In this document: positions 35,834 to 45,309 of the stretch, one piece after another | Layout: the number at the start of each line of letters is the position of its first letter | Position numbering within the stretch: the first letter of the stretch is position 1 | NCBI GenBank assembly: GCA_023251155.1 | Contig: JAHEZH010000028.1 | Span: forward strand, 1 to 46,624 | DNA length: 46,624 nt | Direction of reading: 5' to 3' | Source: Flammeovirgaceae bacterium | Lineage (GTDB): Bacteria; Bacteroidota; Bacteroidia; Cytophagales; Cyclobacteriaceae | Translations under genes and position numbers: made by a program | The notes under the pieces: model-generated | Told to the model about the DNA's origin: nothing | Seen by the model: only the letters and a program-made list of their open reading frames with translations | Databases searched by the model: none

Positions 35834-38800
35834 CTATCTACCAAGACTATCCAGCAAGGTGATATACGTTTTATCACCCAGATCGCCAAGCAACTGTGCC
35901 GATTGCTGCATGAAATAGGCATCTTCCCGGTCTCCCTTGCCTTTGTCTTTTATGCCACACTGGTACTGATCATAATGGAAATCAAATATCGATTTACACA
36001 ACGTCTTTGCCTGATCTTCCTGATCAAGTGCCCGGAAGATACCTGCGGCCTGAAGGCTGGCTACGGAAGGGGCCAAGTGTGGAGCATATAGTTTTTCAAC
36101 TGCGAACTTCATCACTTCACCAGCCATGGCCCGATTGCCTTCGTTGAGAAATGTGATAGCCAGGTTATTCAGGGAAAGACGAACCGGATTGATAATACGC
36201 AACTGATAGTCTTCATAGTTAAAGTTGATCGATGGATGCTGAAGATTGCGATAATCCGCATTGATAACCAGGTTTTGGTAACTGAGCTGTGTATCTACCC
36301 TCACCTCATCACCTTCTTCATTATTGATGGGCAATAGCCGGTAAAGATTTCCCTCCTGCACCACGTACGCATTCAATTCCAGATCGGCAGTATGGAGTGA
36401 GGTGAAGTTAAAATACACGGGGCGTGTCCAATGATTGGAGGCAATAAGGTCCAACATGGCGAGCGTACCTTTGTACAAATAGTTGCCTTTGAGCTTAAAT
36501 ACAACCTCACGGTCCGGCATCCTGCTTTGATCTTTCCCTGTAGCTGCATTCACCTGCAATTTCATCACCCGCGAGGGAACAATGGAATACGGTTCACCCC
36601 TTTCGGAAACCCGGGTGAGTGCCTTATGTCCTTCGCGCAGTAATTGCAGGTAGTTGGGCAAATCAATTCCTTCCCTGATTACGTCCTGTATGTAAAGGAC
36701 ATCATTTGCTCCATACTGACGATAGGTGTCTTCGGTCAGCGTGAGTTTCACCGGACTGGAATCATAATACTGGTTTCGCAATTCATTGATGTACCAGTCG
36801 GTATTCATGTAGCTGCCCACCATCACACGCACATCGGTACGAAAGCCTTCCACATCTTGTAAATACCAAAAAGGAAAAGTATCGTTGTCACCTCCGGTAA
36901 ACAGAATGGCATTCTTCGCACATCCGGCCAACTGGTTGCGGGCATTATCTATTTGAAAAGTACGACCTGCACGATTGTGATCATCAAAATTCTGGTACGC
37001 CATCCACAGAGGTACACCGAAGCTCACCAAAAGAACCGCGGCCATGGACCATCGTGGAGAACGAATGACATCGGCAATAAACAAGGTACCCAGTCCGATC
37101 CAGATACAGAACGCAATGTACGACCCCACATAGATGTAGTCACGTTCACGTGGTTCCACCGGAAATGAATTCAGATACACTACCAGTATCAAACCCGTGA
37201 GAAGAAAGAAGATCATGGTCGAATAGAAATTCTTACGATCCCGCTTCCATTGAAGGGCAGCACCCATCAGCCCAAGTGCCAGTGGAATCATCCAGTATTG
37301 ATTGCGGGCTTTGTTTTCGTTTGCAGCATTAATCATGGGGTGAAGACTTTGCCATGGGCGCAGCCAGGCACAATCCTGATGATCACTTTCTCTTCCGGCA
37401 AAATTCCAAAGCAGGTACCGCAAATACATGTGTCCGATCTGGTACGTAAACAAGAACTGAAGATTTTCATAAAAGCCGGGTTGTTCGCCTTCTTTCAAAC
37501 CGGTCCATGCACGATAAGCAGCTACATGATCGGCATCGCTGCTGTAGATGCGGGGAAAAATGGTGCTGCGCCTGGAATCATAAACGTACTCGGGCATGGT
37601 ACCTGCCAGTTCATACTTTGTTTCTCCTTTAAAATAGATTTTCTTCTTCACATTGATTTCAGTGAGCTGCGCATCGTAGTAAGGCCCGTACAGCAGCGGA
37701 CTGGAAGGATACGACTCCCGATTCATGTACGCTTTGATCAAAGCCAGATCCTGAGGGTTGTTTTCATCAATGGGTGGATTGTGATTGGAGCGGATGAATA
37801 ACAACAGGTAAGGAACAAACCCCACTAGTAAAAACACCGCTGACCAGGCATACGTGTGCAAAGACCTGTAGCGTATCACGATGTACCCGATTACCATTGC
37901 AAATACAATCACAACCACCCCCACGCCGGAATAGAAAGGAAGTCCGATTGCATTAACCAGAAACAGATCGAGATGAAAGGCAAGTTCAAACACACCCGTT
38001 GAAAAAATACGGTTGATTACAAAAACGATAATCATGCCCGTAAGCAGGAGCACAGATCCATTCCATAGGTTCACGTGACGTTTATGAAAATACCAGGCAA
38101 AAGGCAATACCGGCAACACGAGTATGCACATGGGGTGAATGCAATAGGCAAGACCCGCGACATAAAAAAGAAGGATAAGCAACCGTGATCGTTGCTGCTC
38201 TTCCATTGCTTTACCCTTCAGAATCAGCGCCAACTGAAGCACAAGAAAAAAACAAGCGGGACCATATGTCTCTGCTTCGACGGCAGAGAACCAGAACGTA
38301 TCCAGAAAGGTTAAGCAAAGACTTCCACACAGCGAGGAAGCAATCAATACAAATTTGACAGAGGAGTTCTTATTGGATACCAATCGTTCCCCAAAAAAAT
38401 AAATAAGGTAATACACCACATACACTGTCAATGCAGAGAACACCGCACTCATGGCGTTGATACAGATCGCCACGCGTTTCACGTCACCGAATGCAAAGAA
38501 GGCGAAGATGCGACCAATCAATAGTAACAACGGATTACCGGGAGTGTGTGGCACCTGAAGTTTATACGCCGAGGCGATAAACTCGGAGCAATCCCAAAGA
38601 CTGGCCGTAGGCTCAATCGTGATCAGGTAAACGGTGAGTGAAGCAATGAATGCAAACAAAGCAGCGAGGTGCTTTTCTTTGTTCACGCTGAAAGCGGACT
38701 GCAGGGAGGAGTAATGGAAAGAATGAGTGCCCATTATTCCGGCAACGGGCAATAGCAGCCCAAGCAGCAACAAAGGTGGCGCTATCCATAAAGTAGGGAC

Positions 38801-38902
38801 TCCAAAGCCACTCTCGGCTGTATCCAATGCCATCAGGCAAAAGCCGGTAAAGACAACTACGAACGAAGCCGCAAAAAAAGAAAAATCCTTTCTGGTAAAC
38901 AT
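35834..38902 (-). CDS. DUF2723 membrane glycosyltransferase (GT117, TMEM260-like)
   Basis: This 1022-residue integral membrane protein has a hydrophobic N-terminal two thirds, with roughly a dozen transmembrane helices (FFAASFVVVFTGFCLMALDT, later LAALFAFIASLTVYLITIE). The family's conserved first-loop motif ASLWDCSEFIASAYKLQVPH is followed by TPGNPLLLL at about 105-130; the acidic residues there are the expected catalytic site of a GT-C fold. The periplasmic C-terminal part (from about 600) contains GGDNDTFPFWYLQDVEG and ends in TPR-like helices. DUF2723 proteins are related to human TMEM260, an O-mannosyltransferase of protein domains, and are classed as GT117. A role in protein O-glycosylation is plausible and would suit the heavily Ser/Thr-rich surface protein in this window, but is inference. 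It is divergent from the kinase gene at 39084. Confidence 0.88.
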   Translation of the reverse strand: MFTRKDFSFFAASFVVVFTGFCLMALDTAESGFGVPTLWIAPPLLLLGLLLPVAGIMGTHSFHYSSLQSAFSVNKEKHLAALFAFIASLTVYLITIEPTASLWDCSEFIASAYKLQVPHTPGNPLLLLIGRIFAFFAFGDVKRVAICINAMSAVFSALTVYVVYYLIYFFGERLVSNKNSSVKFVLIASSLCGSLCLTFLDTFWFSAVEAETYGPACFFLVLQLALILKGKAMEEQQRSRLLILLFYVAGLAYCIHPMCILVLPVLPFAWYFHKRHVNLWNGSVLLLTGMIIVFVINRIFSTGVFELAFHLDLFLVNAIGLPFYSGVGVVVIVFAMVIGYIVIRYRSLHTYAWSAVFLLVGFVPYLLLFIRSNHNPPIDENNPQDLALIKAYMNRESYPSSPLLYGPYYDAQLTEINVKKKIYFKGETKYELAGTMPEYVYDSRRSTIFPRIYSSDADHVAAYRAWTGLKEGEQPGFYENLQFLFTYQIGHMYLRYLLWNFAGRESDHQDCAWLRPWQSLHPMINAANENKARNQYWMIPLALGLMGAALQWKRDRKNFYSTMIFFLLTGLILVVYLNSFPVEPRERDYIYVGSYIAFCIWIGLGTLFIADVIRSPRWSMAAVLLVSFGVPLWMAYQNFDDHNRAGRTFQIDNARNQLAGCAKNAILFTGGDNDTFPFWYLQDVEGFRTDVRVMVGSYMNTDWYINELRNQYYDSSPVKLTLTEDTYRQYGANDVLYIQDVIREGIDLPNYLQLLREGHKALTRVSERGEPYSIVPSRVMKLQVNAATGKDQSRMPDREVVFKLKGNYLYKGTLAMLDLIASNHWTRPVYFNFTSLHTADLELNAYVVQEGNLYRLLPINNEEGDEVRVDTQLSYQNLVINADYRNLQHPSINFNYEDYQLRIINPVRLSLNNLAITFLNEGNRAMAGEVMKFAVEKLYAPHLAPSVASLQAAGIFRALDQEDQAKTLCKSIFDFHYDQYQCGIKDKGKGDREDAYFMQQSAQLLGDLGDKTYITLLDSLGR

Positions 38903-39083
38903 AGCACAGCTTGATTTAATACCGGTTGGTCAGATTGCCAACCCGGCACAAGTGTACTGCGTAAATCTGCCGTGAACTGTTAAGGAAGGTAAAGTAGTGT
39001 TAATGGAGCGTTAAACCCCTTCCGAAATAGGGTGGATTCCGTTTTAAGAATTACCTTCATCCCGTCTTCTAACCGTTTTATTC

Positions 39084-40328
39084 ATGAGCAACAAATACCT
39101 GGGACGTATCCTGCTTTTCGGAACGATGGTGCTGGCCTGCCTTCTCATTGTGCAGGTGTATTGGTTCAAGAAAGCTTTTGATGTGGGAGAGCGTCAATTC
39201 GATCATTCTGTGCAAGTTGCGCTTAAGAAAGTAGCCGACTCGGTATCACACGATTCGGAGGTGAGCAGGCTGTCATCCAATTTCTATTTTGTTTCTACCG
39301 AAAGTTCACTCGACAATGAACATCTGGATCAGTTGCTCCGGGATGAGTTTCAGATCCGAAGCCTGAACATTGATTACGAGCTGGGCGTGTACAATGCGGA
39401 TGACGATACGTTGGTATACGGACATTATGTGCAGGCCACACGTCCGCCCCTTACCCAAGAACAACTGGAAGCCGATCAGCAAAGTGCGACTCAGAAAAAC
39501 TTTGCCGTGTATTTCCCCAAAAAGAGCAGCTACGTGGCGGCGCAACTGAACATCTGGATCTTCTCTACCATTATGCTGTTGCTCATGATGGGCTTTTTTG
39601 CTTTCGCCATTTATTCATTGCTGAAAGAACGAAAGTTTGCCAGCCTTAAAAATGATTTCATCAACAACATGACACACGAGTTTAAAACTCCGGTCACCAA
39701 TATCCAGATTGCAGGCGAAGTGTTAAAAAACAAGGTAGCCAAAGCTGCTACTGCCGAAGATGTAAACGTGTACATCGATATCCTGCTGAAAGAAAATGAC
39801 AAGCTGAAAAAGAAAATCGACCAGGTATTGCTTGGCTCTTCAGTGGGTCAGGTAAAAAGACCGGCGCTGGAGAGGATTGATGTTCATCAACTGATCAGAG
39901 AATGTGCAGAAGCTTTTCATCTGAAAATGCAGCAACGCCAGGGGAAACTACTGCTGGAGTTTAAGGCCGCCCATTCCTCCATACTGGCCGATCGCGAACT
40001 GCTTACCGAAGCCATTAACAACATCATCGATAATGCGGAAAAATATTCACCTCATTCCCCTCACATCAAAGTAGTGACCCGGGACCAACGCAACGGCATT
40101 GAAATCAATATTGTGGACAACGGAATTGGAATAGCACCCGATATGAAAAACAAAGTCTTTGAAAAATTCTTCCGCATCCGTTCCGGAGATATCCATACCG
40201 TGAAAGGCTTTGGATTAGGACTCAGCTTTGTCAAGGAAGTAGTTCAATTCCATCGCGGCAAAGTGGATTTGCTCAGCGAGCTGAATAAAGGAACAGAGGT
40301 GCGCATCCTATTGCCCAGCTATGCATGA
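39084..40328 (+). CDS. Two-transmembrane sensor histidine kinase
   Basis: This 414-residue HK has a first transmembrane helix at about 8-27 (ILLFGTMVLACLLIVQVYWF). A periplasmic domain of about 120 residues follows, then a second helix at about 155-176 (WIFSTIMLLLMMGFFAFAIY). The HisKA domain has phospho-acceptor His198 in NNMTHEFKTPVTNIQ, and HATPase_c has EAINNIIDNAEKYSP, VDNGIGIAPD and GFGLGLSFVKEVV. It autophosphorylates on His198 and passes phosphate to the regulator encoded next. The pair resembles Bacteroides RprX/RprY in size and layout, but the signal is unknown. Its stop overlaps the regulator ATG by 8 bases (40321-40328). Confidence 0.94.
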   Translation: MSNKYLGRILLFGTMVLACLLIVQVYWFKKAFDVGERQFDHSVQVALKKVADSVSHDSEVSRLSSNFYFVSTESSLDNEHLDQLLRDEFQIRSLNIDYELGVYNADDDTLVYGHYVQATRPPLTQEQLEADQQSATQKNFAVYFPKKSSYVAAQLNIWIFSTIMLLLMMGFFAFAIYSLLKERKFASLKNDFINNMTHEFKTPVTNIQIAGEVLKNKVAKAATAEDVNVYIDILLKENDKLKKKIDQVLLGSSVGQVKRPALERIDVHQLIRECAEAFHLKMQQRQGKLLLEFKAAHSSILADRELLTEAINNIIDNAEKYSPHSPHIKVVTRDQRNGIEINIVDNGIGIAPDMKNKVFEKFFRIRSGDIHTVKGFGLGLSFVKEVVQFHRGKVDLLSELNKGTEVRILLPSYA

Positions 40329-41019
40329 AGTTCATAAAATCATGCTGGTGGAAGATGATGAAAGTCTGGGCTTTCTTCTTAAAGACAGCCTTGGCAGCAA
40401 TGGCTGGGAAGTAAGCCTTTACAATAACGGGGAGAAAGGCCTCTCCGCTTTTCATCATTCTTCGTTTGATTTGTGCATTCTTGACATCATGCTTCCGCAC
40501 AAAGATGGTTTTGAACTGGCCAGTGAGATACGCCGGTATGATCAGCGTATTCCGATTGTATTTCTAACAGCTAAAAATCAAACCGATGATCGCATCAAAG
40601 GGTTTCAGCTTGGTGCGGATGATTACGTATGCAAGCCCTTCAGCATGGAAGAATTCAAATACCGGATTGAAGCCATTCTCAAGCGATCGTCTGCCAAAGA
40701 CACAGCGATCAACAAATCTTCGATAGTACACGTCTCACAATCCTCTCTGGACATTCATAACCTCACACTGAATGCCAACGGTGCGATTACACGGCTTACC
40801 TATAAGGAAAGTAAGTTGCTGGAGTTGTTCTTCCGTCACATCAACAAAGTGGTAGAGCGGGAGGTGTTTTTGAAAACCGTTTGGGAAGACGATGGGTTCT
40901 TTGTAGCGCGCAGCATGGATGTGTTCGTATCGCGATTGCGCAAATACCTCGCCAGCGATCAGCACCTGAAGATTGAGAACATCAGAGGGGTGGGGTATAT
41001 TCTGAAGCAGAGCAACTAA
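40321..41019 (+). CDS. OmpR-family response regulator
   Basis: This 232-residue regulator has an N-terminal receiver with acidic pocket VEDDES, phospho-acceptor Asp55 in CILDIMLPHKDG, the threonine of VFLTAKNQ and Lys105 in DYVCKPFS. A winged-helix DNA-binding domain follows at about 135-232 (LTYKESKLLELFFRHINK, then SMDVFVSRLRKYLA and IENIRGVGYIL). It is the cognate partner of the upstream kinase, overlapping it by 8 bases. The kinase-regulator pair looks like a complete two-gene operon with no target gene attached. The 192 bases after it, up to 41212, contain only short palindromes (for example around 41023-41035 and 41079-41091) and nothing I can name. Confidence 0.95.
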   Translation: MHEVHKIMLVEDDESLGFLLKDSLGSNGWEVSLYNNGEKGLSAFHHSSFDLCILDIMLPHKDGFELASEIRRYDQRIPIVFLTAKNQTDDRIKGFQLGADDYVCKPFSMEEFKYRIEAILKRSSAKDTAINKSSIVHVSQSSLDIHNLTLNANGAITRLTYKESKLLELFFRHINKVVEREVFLKTVWEDDGFFVARSMDVFVSRLRKYLASDQHLKIENIRGVGYILKQSN

Positions 41020-41211
41020 ATCAATTGGCATTGCCAAAAAGCTCAGGCTTCAGCTACAACTCAAAAGTGCAGCCTTCCGCAAGCAGCTTGCCAGCTCAGT
41101 ACTTCTCCCGGTGCATCCATTTGTGTTACAAACAGACACCGTTCAACCCTTCAAAGACAAACGGGTGGAAAGGAGTTACCGGAATTAAATACTGGTAGGC
41201 TGCCCCATTCC

Positions 41212-41664
41212 TTAACTACCGAATTGCCGCAAATGATGGTCGATGTGCTTATACGCAAAATAGCCCACCTGCGCTCTTGTCATCTTTCCAAAAAACGGAT
41301 GAACAAAACTATGATCAGGAAGGGAATAGGCACCGTATTCATTGATTAAAGTGATCCAACGGTTCTTCAACGATGCAACATCCGCAGCTGCTTCCTTTAC
41401 AATAAGATCAGGAACGGTAGGATTGTTATGGCGCATGGGACTTTCGTCTTTCAGTTCCTTTTTTAGAAACATTCGTCCCAATAAAATCCCGATCAGTGGT
41501 CGCTTGAAGTGTTTATTACGAAGAACCATTTCATCCCACAGGGCACAATGTGTCAGCATTTGATTTACACTCATCTTACCCCATAGAGCCGGGCTGTTTT
41601 CTTTTAATGAAGTGATCCGGTTAACCAGCTCTTCCCTGACCTGCACATCCCATACTGTCTTCAT
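41212..41664 (-). CDS. DUF1569 (DinB-like) protein
   Basis: This 150-residue protein matches DUF1569, a DinB/YfiT-like four-helix bundle family. It begins MKTVWDVQVREELVNRITSL and contains WGKMSVNQMLTHCALWDEMV at about 28-47. It ends with HPFFGKMTRAQVGYFAYKHI and DHHLRQFG, where the histidines (His in LTHC, YKHIDHH) fit the family's expected metal site. Enzymatic activity is unknown; DinB-like proteins often bind metal and use thiols as cofactors. It follows the VOC protein by 5 bases and the AraC gene before that, so it is probably the third gene of an AraC-VOC-DUF1569 operon. Confidence 0.85.
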   Translation of the reverse strand: MKTVWDVQVREELVNRITSLKENSPALWGKMSVNQMLTHCALWDEMVLRNKHFKRPLIGILLGRMFLKKELKDESPMRHNNPTVPDLIVKEAAADVASLKNRWITLINEYGAYSLPDHSFVHPFFGKMTRAQVGYFAYKHIDHHLRQFGS

Positions 41665-41669
41665 ATCGA

Positions 41670-42080
41670 TCAGGCAGGTTGTGATAATGAAAAGAAATTG
41701 CCGGAGTCATCCACAAACAACGCTTCATAACCGTAAAATTCTTTGGTAGGCGCTTTCTTGAACACCACCCCTTTCGCTTTCAGTTCTTCATAGGTTGCCA
41801 GCAGATCATGGCAGGTAAATACAGCGGCACCAAATGTTCCGTTCTTCACCAGCTCGGTCATGGTCTTCACTGTTTCTTTCGTAAAGATACCTCCTTCGAT
41901 CACAAGGAATAATGTGATTTCCAGCTCAGGTTGCTCTGGTGGTGTTACTGTCAGCCACCGATTACCTGGCCCCATGGGCGCATCGGTATGCACTTTGAAA
42001 CCCAGTTTGTTTACATAAAAATCATAGGCGCTGTCCTGATCAAGAACGTAAACGCACACATGTGTCAGTTTTGAAATCAT
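41670..42080 (-). CDS. VOC-family (glyoxalase-like) protein
   Basis: This 136-residue protein has the vicinal oxygen chelate fold, two beta-alpha-beta-beta-beta modules. Visible elements are ISKLTHVCVYVLDQDSAYDF, the GFKVHTDAPMGPGNRWLTV strand-turn and, in the second module, VFTCHDLLATYEEL, ending with EALFVDDSGNFFSLSQP. Such proteins include glyoxalases, dioxygenases and resistance proteins; the substrate is unknown. The ATG at 42080 is chosen because it opens directly at the beta1 strand. A TTG at 42104 overlapping the AraC stop would add 8 residues and would allow translational coupling, so it cannot be excluded. It is the second gene of the AraC-VOC-DUF1569 cluster. Confidence 0.88.
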   Translation of the reverse strand: MISKLTHVCVYVLDQDSAYDFYVNKLGFKVHTDAPMGPGNRWLTVTPPEQPELEITLFLVIEGGIFTKETVKTMTELVKNGTFGAAVFTCHDLLATYEELKAKGVVFKKAPTKEFYGYEALFVDDSGNFFSLSQPA

Positions 42081-42100
42081 AGATGTTGTTTTTTGATGAC

Positions 42101-42565
42101 TCAAAAGTGAGTAAAAGAGGACAAGGCCATCTCTTGAGAATTGCTATTCTTACTCCAACCGTGCATTTCCGAAAAACAGTTTGGTACAAATCGTAAAGGA
42201 TGTACCTGCATGGCCTCATGGCGTTTCTTCTGATGGAGCTGAAAAGTGGATGGAGCTACGCCAACCACTTTTTTAAAAAGTCCGGTGAACGAGGTGACAC
42301 TGCCAAAGCCGACTGCGAAACAAACTTCTGAGATCGAAACTGCCTTCATCAATAACAATTGTGCTTGGTCGATGCGCACCTGAGTAAGGTAATGGTGAGG
42401 CGTTTTTCCATAAATCGTTTTGAACAAACGAATAAAATGGAATTTGGAGAAAGAGGCTTGATCCGCAATATTATTCAGATCGATATGCTCTGCATAGTGC
42501 TGATCAATAAAGAGCTTTGCCTGGACAACTCTTTTATAGAGATACCTTTTTTCATATTGCTCCAT
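42101..42565 (-). CDS. AraC-family transcriptional regulator (DNA-binding domain only)
   Basis: This 154-residue protein consists almost entirely of the double helix-turn-helix AraC domain. It shows AKLFIDQHYAEHIDLNNIAD at about 16-35, then ASFSKFHFIRLFKTIYGKTP, the linker helix HHYLTQVRIDQAQLLL and SISEVCFAVGFGSVTSFTGLF, the second recognition unit. There is no N-terminal sensor domain. A short C-terminal extension (about 115-154) has no known fold. Regulators of this size often respond to a small molecule or act as activators of an adjacent operon, here probably the VOC and DUF1569 genes. An imperfect inverted repeat 9 bases upstream of its ATG (42574-42600) could be its operator. Confidence 0.9.
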   Translation of the reverse strand: MEQYEKRYLYKRVVQAKLFIDQHYAEHIDLNNIADQASFSKFHFIRLFKTIYGKTPHHYLTQVRIDQAQLLLMKAVSISEVCFAVGFGSVTSFTGLFKKVVGVAPSTFQLHQKKRHEAMQVHPLRFVPNCFSEMHGWSKNSNSQEMALSSFTHF

Positions 42566-42573
42566 AGCGATAA

Positions 42574-42600
42574 CGATCGGTCAGGTTCACGTGACCATCG
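42574..42600. promoter_or_regulatory. Inverted repeat directly upstream of the araC-like gene
   Basis: CGATCGGTCA (42574-42583) and TGACCATCG (42592-42600) form a 9-bp stem with one bulged base. Within it lies the perfect 8-bp palindrome TCACGTGA (42587-42594). It ends 9 bases before the ATG at 42565 on the minus strand, a plausible autoregulatory operator or a leader hairpin. Confidence 0.4.
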
Positions 42601-42694
42601 CTCTAAAGTTTGGCAAAAAAGAGATTATCTCCTATCGTTGGTTGTATTCTGTTTTTGAATACAATCGTCAATGGAATAAAAACCCGGCCACGTG

Positions 42695-45295
42695 TTACTC
42701 CACCTTCAACCCATGTACCGGATTTGTTTTCTGTACTTTCCTCACCTGTGTTAAAATAACTGCGAGCAAAACAGCTACCAATAGCAGTACCGAAACAATA
42801 ACTCCGGAATATCCCATCGGCATGGGATAGGCAAAAAGCATATCCAGATAAGCTTTGGTAAAGACGTAACTAACAGGTGCTCCCAGTAGTAATGCAATTG
42901 CCGTGAGCCATGCATATTGTTTCACGATGAGTGAGGTAATGTTGTTTATTCCCGCACCCAGCGTCTTACGTATACTGAATTCCCGCACCCGGCCCGATAC
43001 ATTGAGCGTAACCAACCCGTACAATCCCAGGCACGCCAGCATCACCGCAATAGAAGCGATGACCTTATTGAATTTTTCTGAGCGATCGACACTGAAGAAA
43101 TACGTGGCCCAGATATCTTCCTGCAATCCTCCCTGAAAAGGAATTTCGGGAAACAACTTCAGCCACTGTGCCTGAAGTGCCACATACGCTTCCTTTTCTT
43201 TGCCGGCCGATACTCTCATGGAGAAGTAACGAAAATCCTCCTTATCTGTGAGCGTAAAAATGGTGGGTTGCATTTCGTGAAAAAAGTTATTGGTATGAAA
43301 ATCATGCAGCACACCTATAATTTCATAACGCACGCTGTCAATTTCGAACAGTGTACCGATCGGATGATCCATGCCCTGATGAGTAACAAACAATTCATTC
43401 ACCACCAGTGATTGCCTGTCATTTTCAGAATCCGCCCGAAACACGCGGCCTTCTTTAAGTTTCAACTCCATCGTTTCGAAATAAGAAGCATCAACTGCCA
43501 GACGGTTTACTTCATATTGTTTGAGATCAGGAGCGTGGAGTATCGCAGTGGAAATACGTTTTCCAAGATGATCTGCTGAGCCGGAAACAGAAAGCACATC
43601 TGCATTCTGCACCATGGCCGCATGCAGTTTTTCGTAGGCTGCATAGTCGGGAACATCCGCATATAAAGCACCTTTTTGATTGTATCCCCAACTGAGGTGG
43701 TATTGATAGGTATTGTTCTGGGTAAACACCACGGCTGCTGTAATCGTGACACAGGCAAGCACCAACTGAATGCCAAGAAAAAGTTTGGTCAGTGGGTTCT
43801 TCTTCCCAAACTGCACTGAACCTTTGAAAATGGATACAGTATCGAACTTTGAAATGTAAAAGGCGGGATACATGCCCGACACTATGCCCGTAAAAAGTAA
43901 AAGGGCAGTAAGAAAAATCCAGAGGTTTTTGTCCATCAGTTTGACTTCCAGATTCCAGCCGGAAAACTGAACAAACCATGGGATAAAGATCAATACTCCC
44001 ATCAGGCATCCCAGCACAAGAGCAAAACAAGTCACCACGATATTCTCAGCCAGAAATTGTGTGACCACGCGAAAGCGATTAGCACCGATAACTTTACGTA
44101 CTCCTATCTCCTTCAATCGCTTTGCTGCCGAAACGATGGCAATGTTGATGTAATTGAAGCATGCCAGTGCCAGCATGAACAGCGCAATGATGGGCATACC
44201 GATACGCCCTTCGCGGTTGTCGTCATACGAAATATCATCCCGGATATCTCCTGAACGTTCGTGCAACGAAGCCAGCGGCTCCAATGCAAACGAAGAAATA
44301 GCCCGATCACGCTCTACTTCGTTTTGCAGTTGCTTGTACTTCTCCATGCCTCGCGTAATGGCAGGAATATCCGCAGGGTTATTCACCTGAATGAGGGTGG
44401 CATTGACCGATGTACGCCAGTCGTGCGCATCGTAATCCGGATGGGCCACACGTACATTGTCGAAATTAACCAGAAATCCAAACTCAATGGCATGTGCTTT
44501 AGGGAATGCCTCCGCTACGCCCGTTACTTTAAATAGTTTCTCCCGCTTATCATTGAACTTTACCAGCATTTCTCTTCCGATGGAATTATCCGTACCGAAA
44601 TATTTGATGGACATTTCCTCACTGAGGATCATACTATTAAGATCATTCAAAGAAGCAGCACTCCCCCACTTCATCGGGAAAGTAAACACTTCTAAAAACT
44701 GCGGATCCGTGAAGCGCACACTTTCGTGAAACACATTATCGTTGTATTTCATAATCACATTTCCATCTACCACGCGACACACCTTACTGATCGATGTAAA
44801 ATCCGCTTTCAGCATTTCGCCCAGCGGCCGGGGGGTAGTACCATACTGTTCCTCTTTCCCATCCAGATCGGCCATGCAGGTGACGAGGTACACGTTGTCT
44901 TTGTTTTGATGAAAGCGATCGATACTATAATCAAATTCAAGAAAGGTATAGACAACCAGGCAGATACCGATGGCTACCGCCAGTCCGAAGATATTGATAA
45001 AGGAACTCAGCGGATTCTTCATCAGGTTCCGCAGGGAAGTCTTGGAGTAATTTCTGATCATCGTGAATTGATTTAATGATAGCTTTATATTGCCGTTTCG
45101 TAGCAGTGAAAACCGTAATAGCCGGAGTGCTTCCCAGGCGTACATTCGTCTTGCTTTGCGCAAAGACACCTGTGCTGCGTTGTCCAGGAAGACTTCTTCC
45201 ATATCTCCTTCGATTTCTTCGAGGTATTCTTCTTTCAGGAAGAACCGAAGAAACCGAAGCGGCCATTTCGGTGGAGCTGGATTCAATTGATTCAT
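42695..45295 (-). CDS. FtsX/MacB-type ABC transporter permease with N-terminal prefix domain
   Basis: This 866-residue permease starts with a cytoplasmic prefix domain (about 1-75, LRFFLKEEYLEEIEGDMEEV), as in Bacteroidota proteins with permease prefix domain 2. A transmembrane helix lies at about 95-117 (FINIFGLAVAIGICLVVYTF). A periplasmic MacB-like core domain and a three-helix FtsX unit near 380-480 (PIIALFMLALACFNYINIAI, with KRLKEIGVRKVIGANRFRVV) follow, then a second core and a second FtsX unit at about 740-860 (EFSIRKTLGAGINNITSLIV). The double-length arrangement matches permeases that work with a separate LolD/MacB-type ATPase and export or mechanically signal across the envelope. 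Its ATPase is not in the window. It starts 14 bases after the permease gene at 45310. Confidence 0.9.
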   Translation of the reverse strand: MNQLNPAPPKWPLRFLRFFLKEEYLEEIEGDMEEVFLDNAAQVSLRKARRMYAWEALRLLRFSLLRNGNIKLSLNQFTMIRNYSKTSLRNLMKNPLSSFINIFGLAVAIGICLVVYTFLEFDYSIDRFHQNKDNVYLVTCMADLDGKEEQYGTTPRPLGEMLKADFTSISKVCRVVDGNVIMKYNDNVFHESVRFTDPQFLEVFTFPMKWGSAASLNDLNSMILSEEMSIKYFGTDNSIGREMLVKFNDKREKLFKVTGVAEAFPKAHAIEFGFLVNFDNVRVAHPDYDAHDWRTSVNATLIQVNNPADIPAITRGMEKYKQLQNEVERDRAISSFALEPLASLHERSGDIRDDISYDDNREGRIGMPIIALFMLALACFNYINIAIVSAAKRLKEIGVRKVIGANRFRVVTQFLAENIVVTCFALVLGCLMGVLIFIPWFVQFSGWNLEVKLMDKNLWIFLTALLLFTGIVSGMYPAFYISKFDTVSIFKGSVQFGKKNPLTKLFLGIQLVLACVTITAAVVFTQNNTYQYHLSWGYNQKGALYADVPDYAAYEKLHAAMVQNADVLSVSGSADHLGKRISTAILHAPDLKQYEVNRLAVDASYFETMELKLKEGRVFRADSENDRQSLVVNELFVTHQGMDHPIGTLFEIDSVRYEIIGVLHDFHTNNFFHEMQPTIFTLTDKEDFRYFSMRVSAGKEKEAYVALQAQWLKLFPEIPFQGGLQEDIWATYFFSVDRSEKFNKVIASIAVMLACLGLYGLVTLNVSGRVREFSIRKTLGAGINNITSLIVKQYAWLTAIALLLGAPVSYVFTKAYLDMLFAYPMPMGYSGVIVSVLLLVAVLLAVILTQVRKVQKTNPVHGLKVE

Positions 45296-45309
45296 CTTTC
45301 TCTGATCAG

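Noticed and set aside
37250-37801. Plus-strand ORF of 183 residues within the DUF2723 gene
   Set aside because: Antisense shadow with no signal, motif or ribosome binding site.
41020-41211. Possible small RNA or terminator in the 192-base gap after the response regulator
   Set aside because: Only short palindromes (TTGGCA-T-TGCCAA, GCAAGC-A-GCTTGC) with one-base loops; no T-run, promoter or conserved RNA feature recognised.
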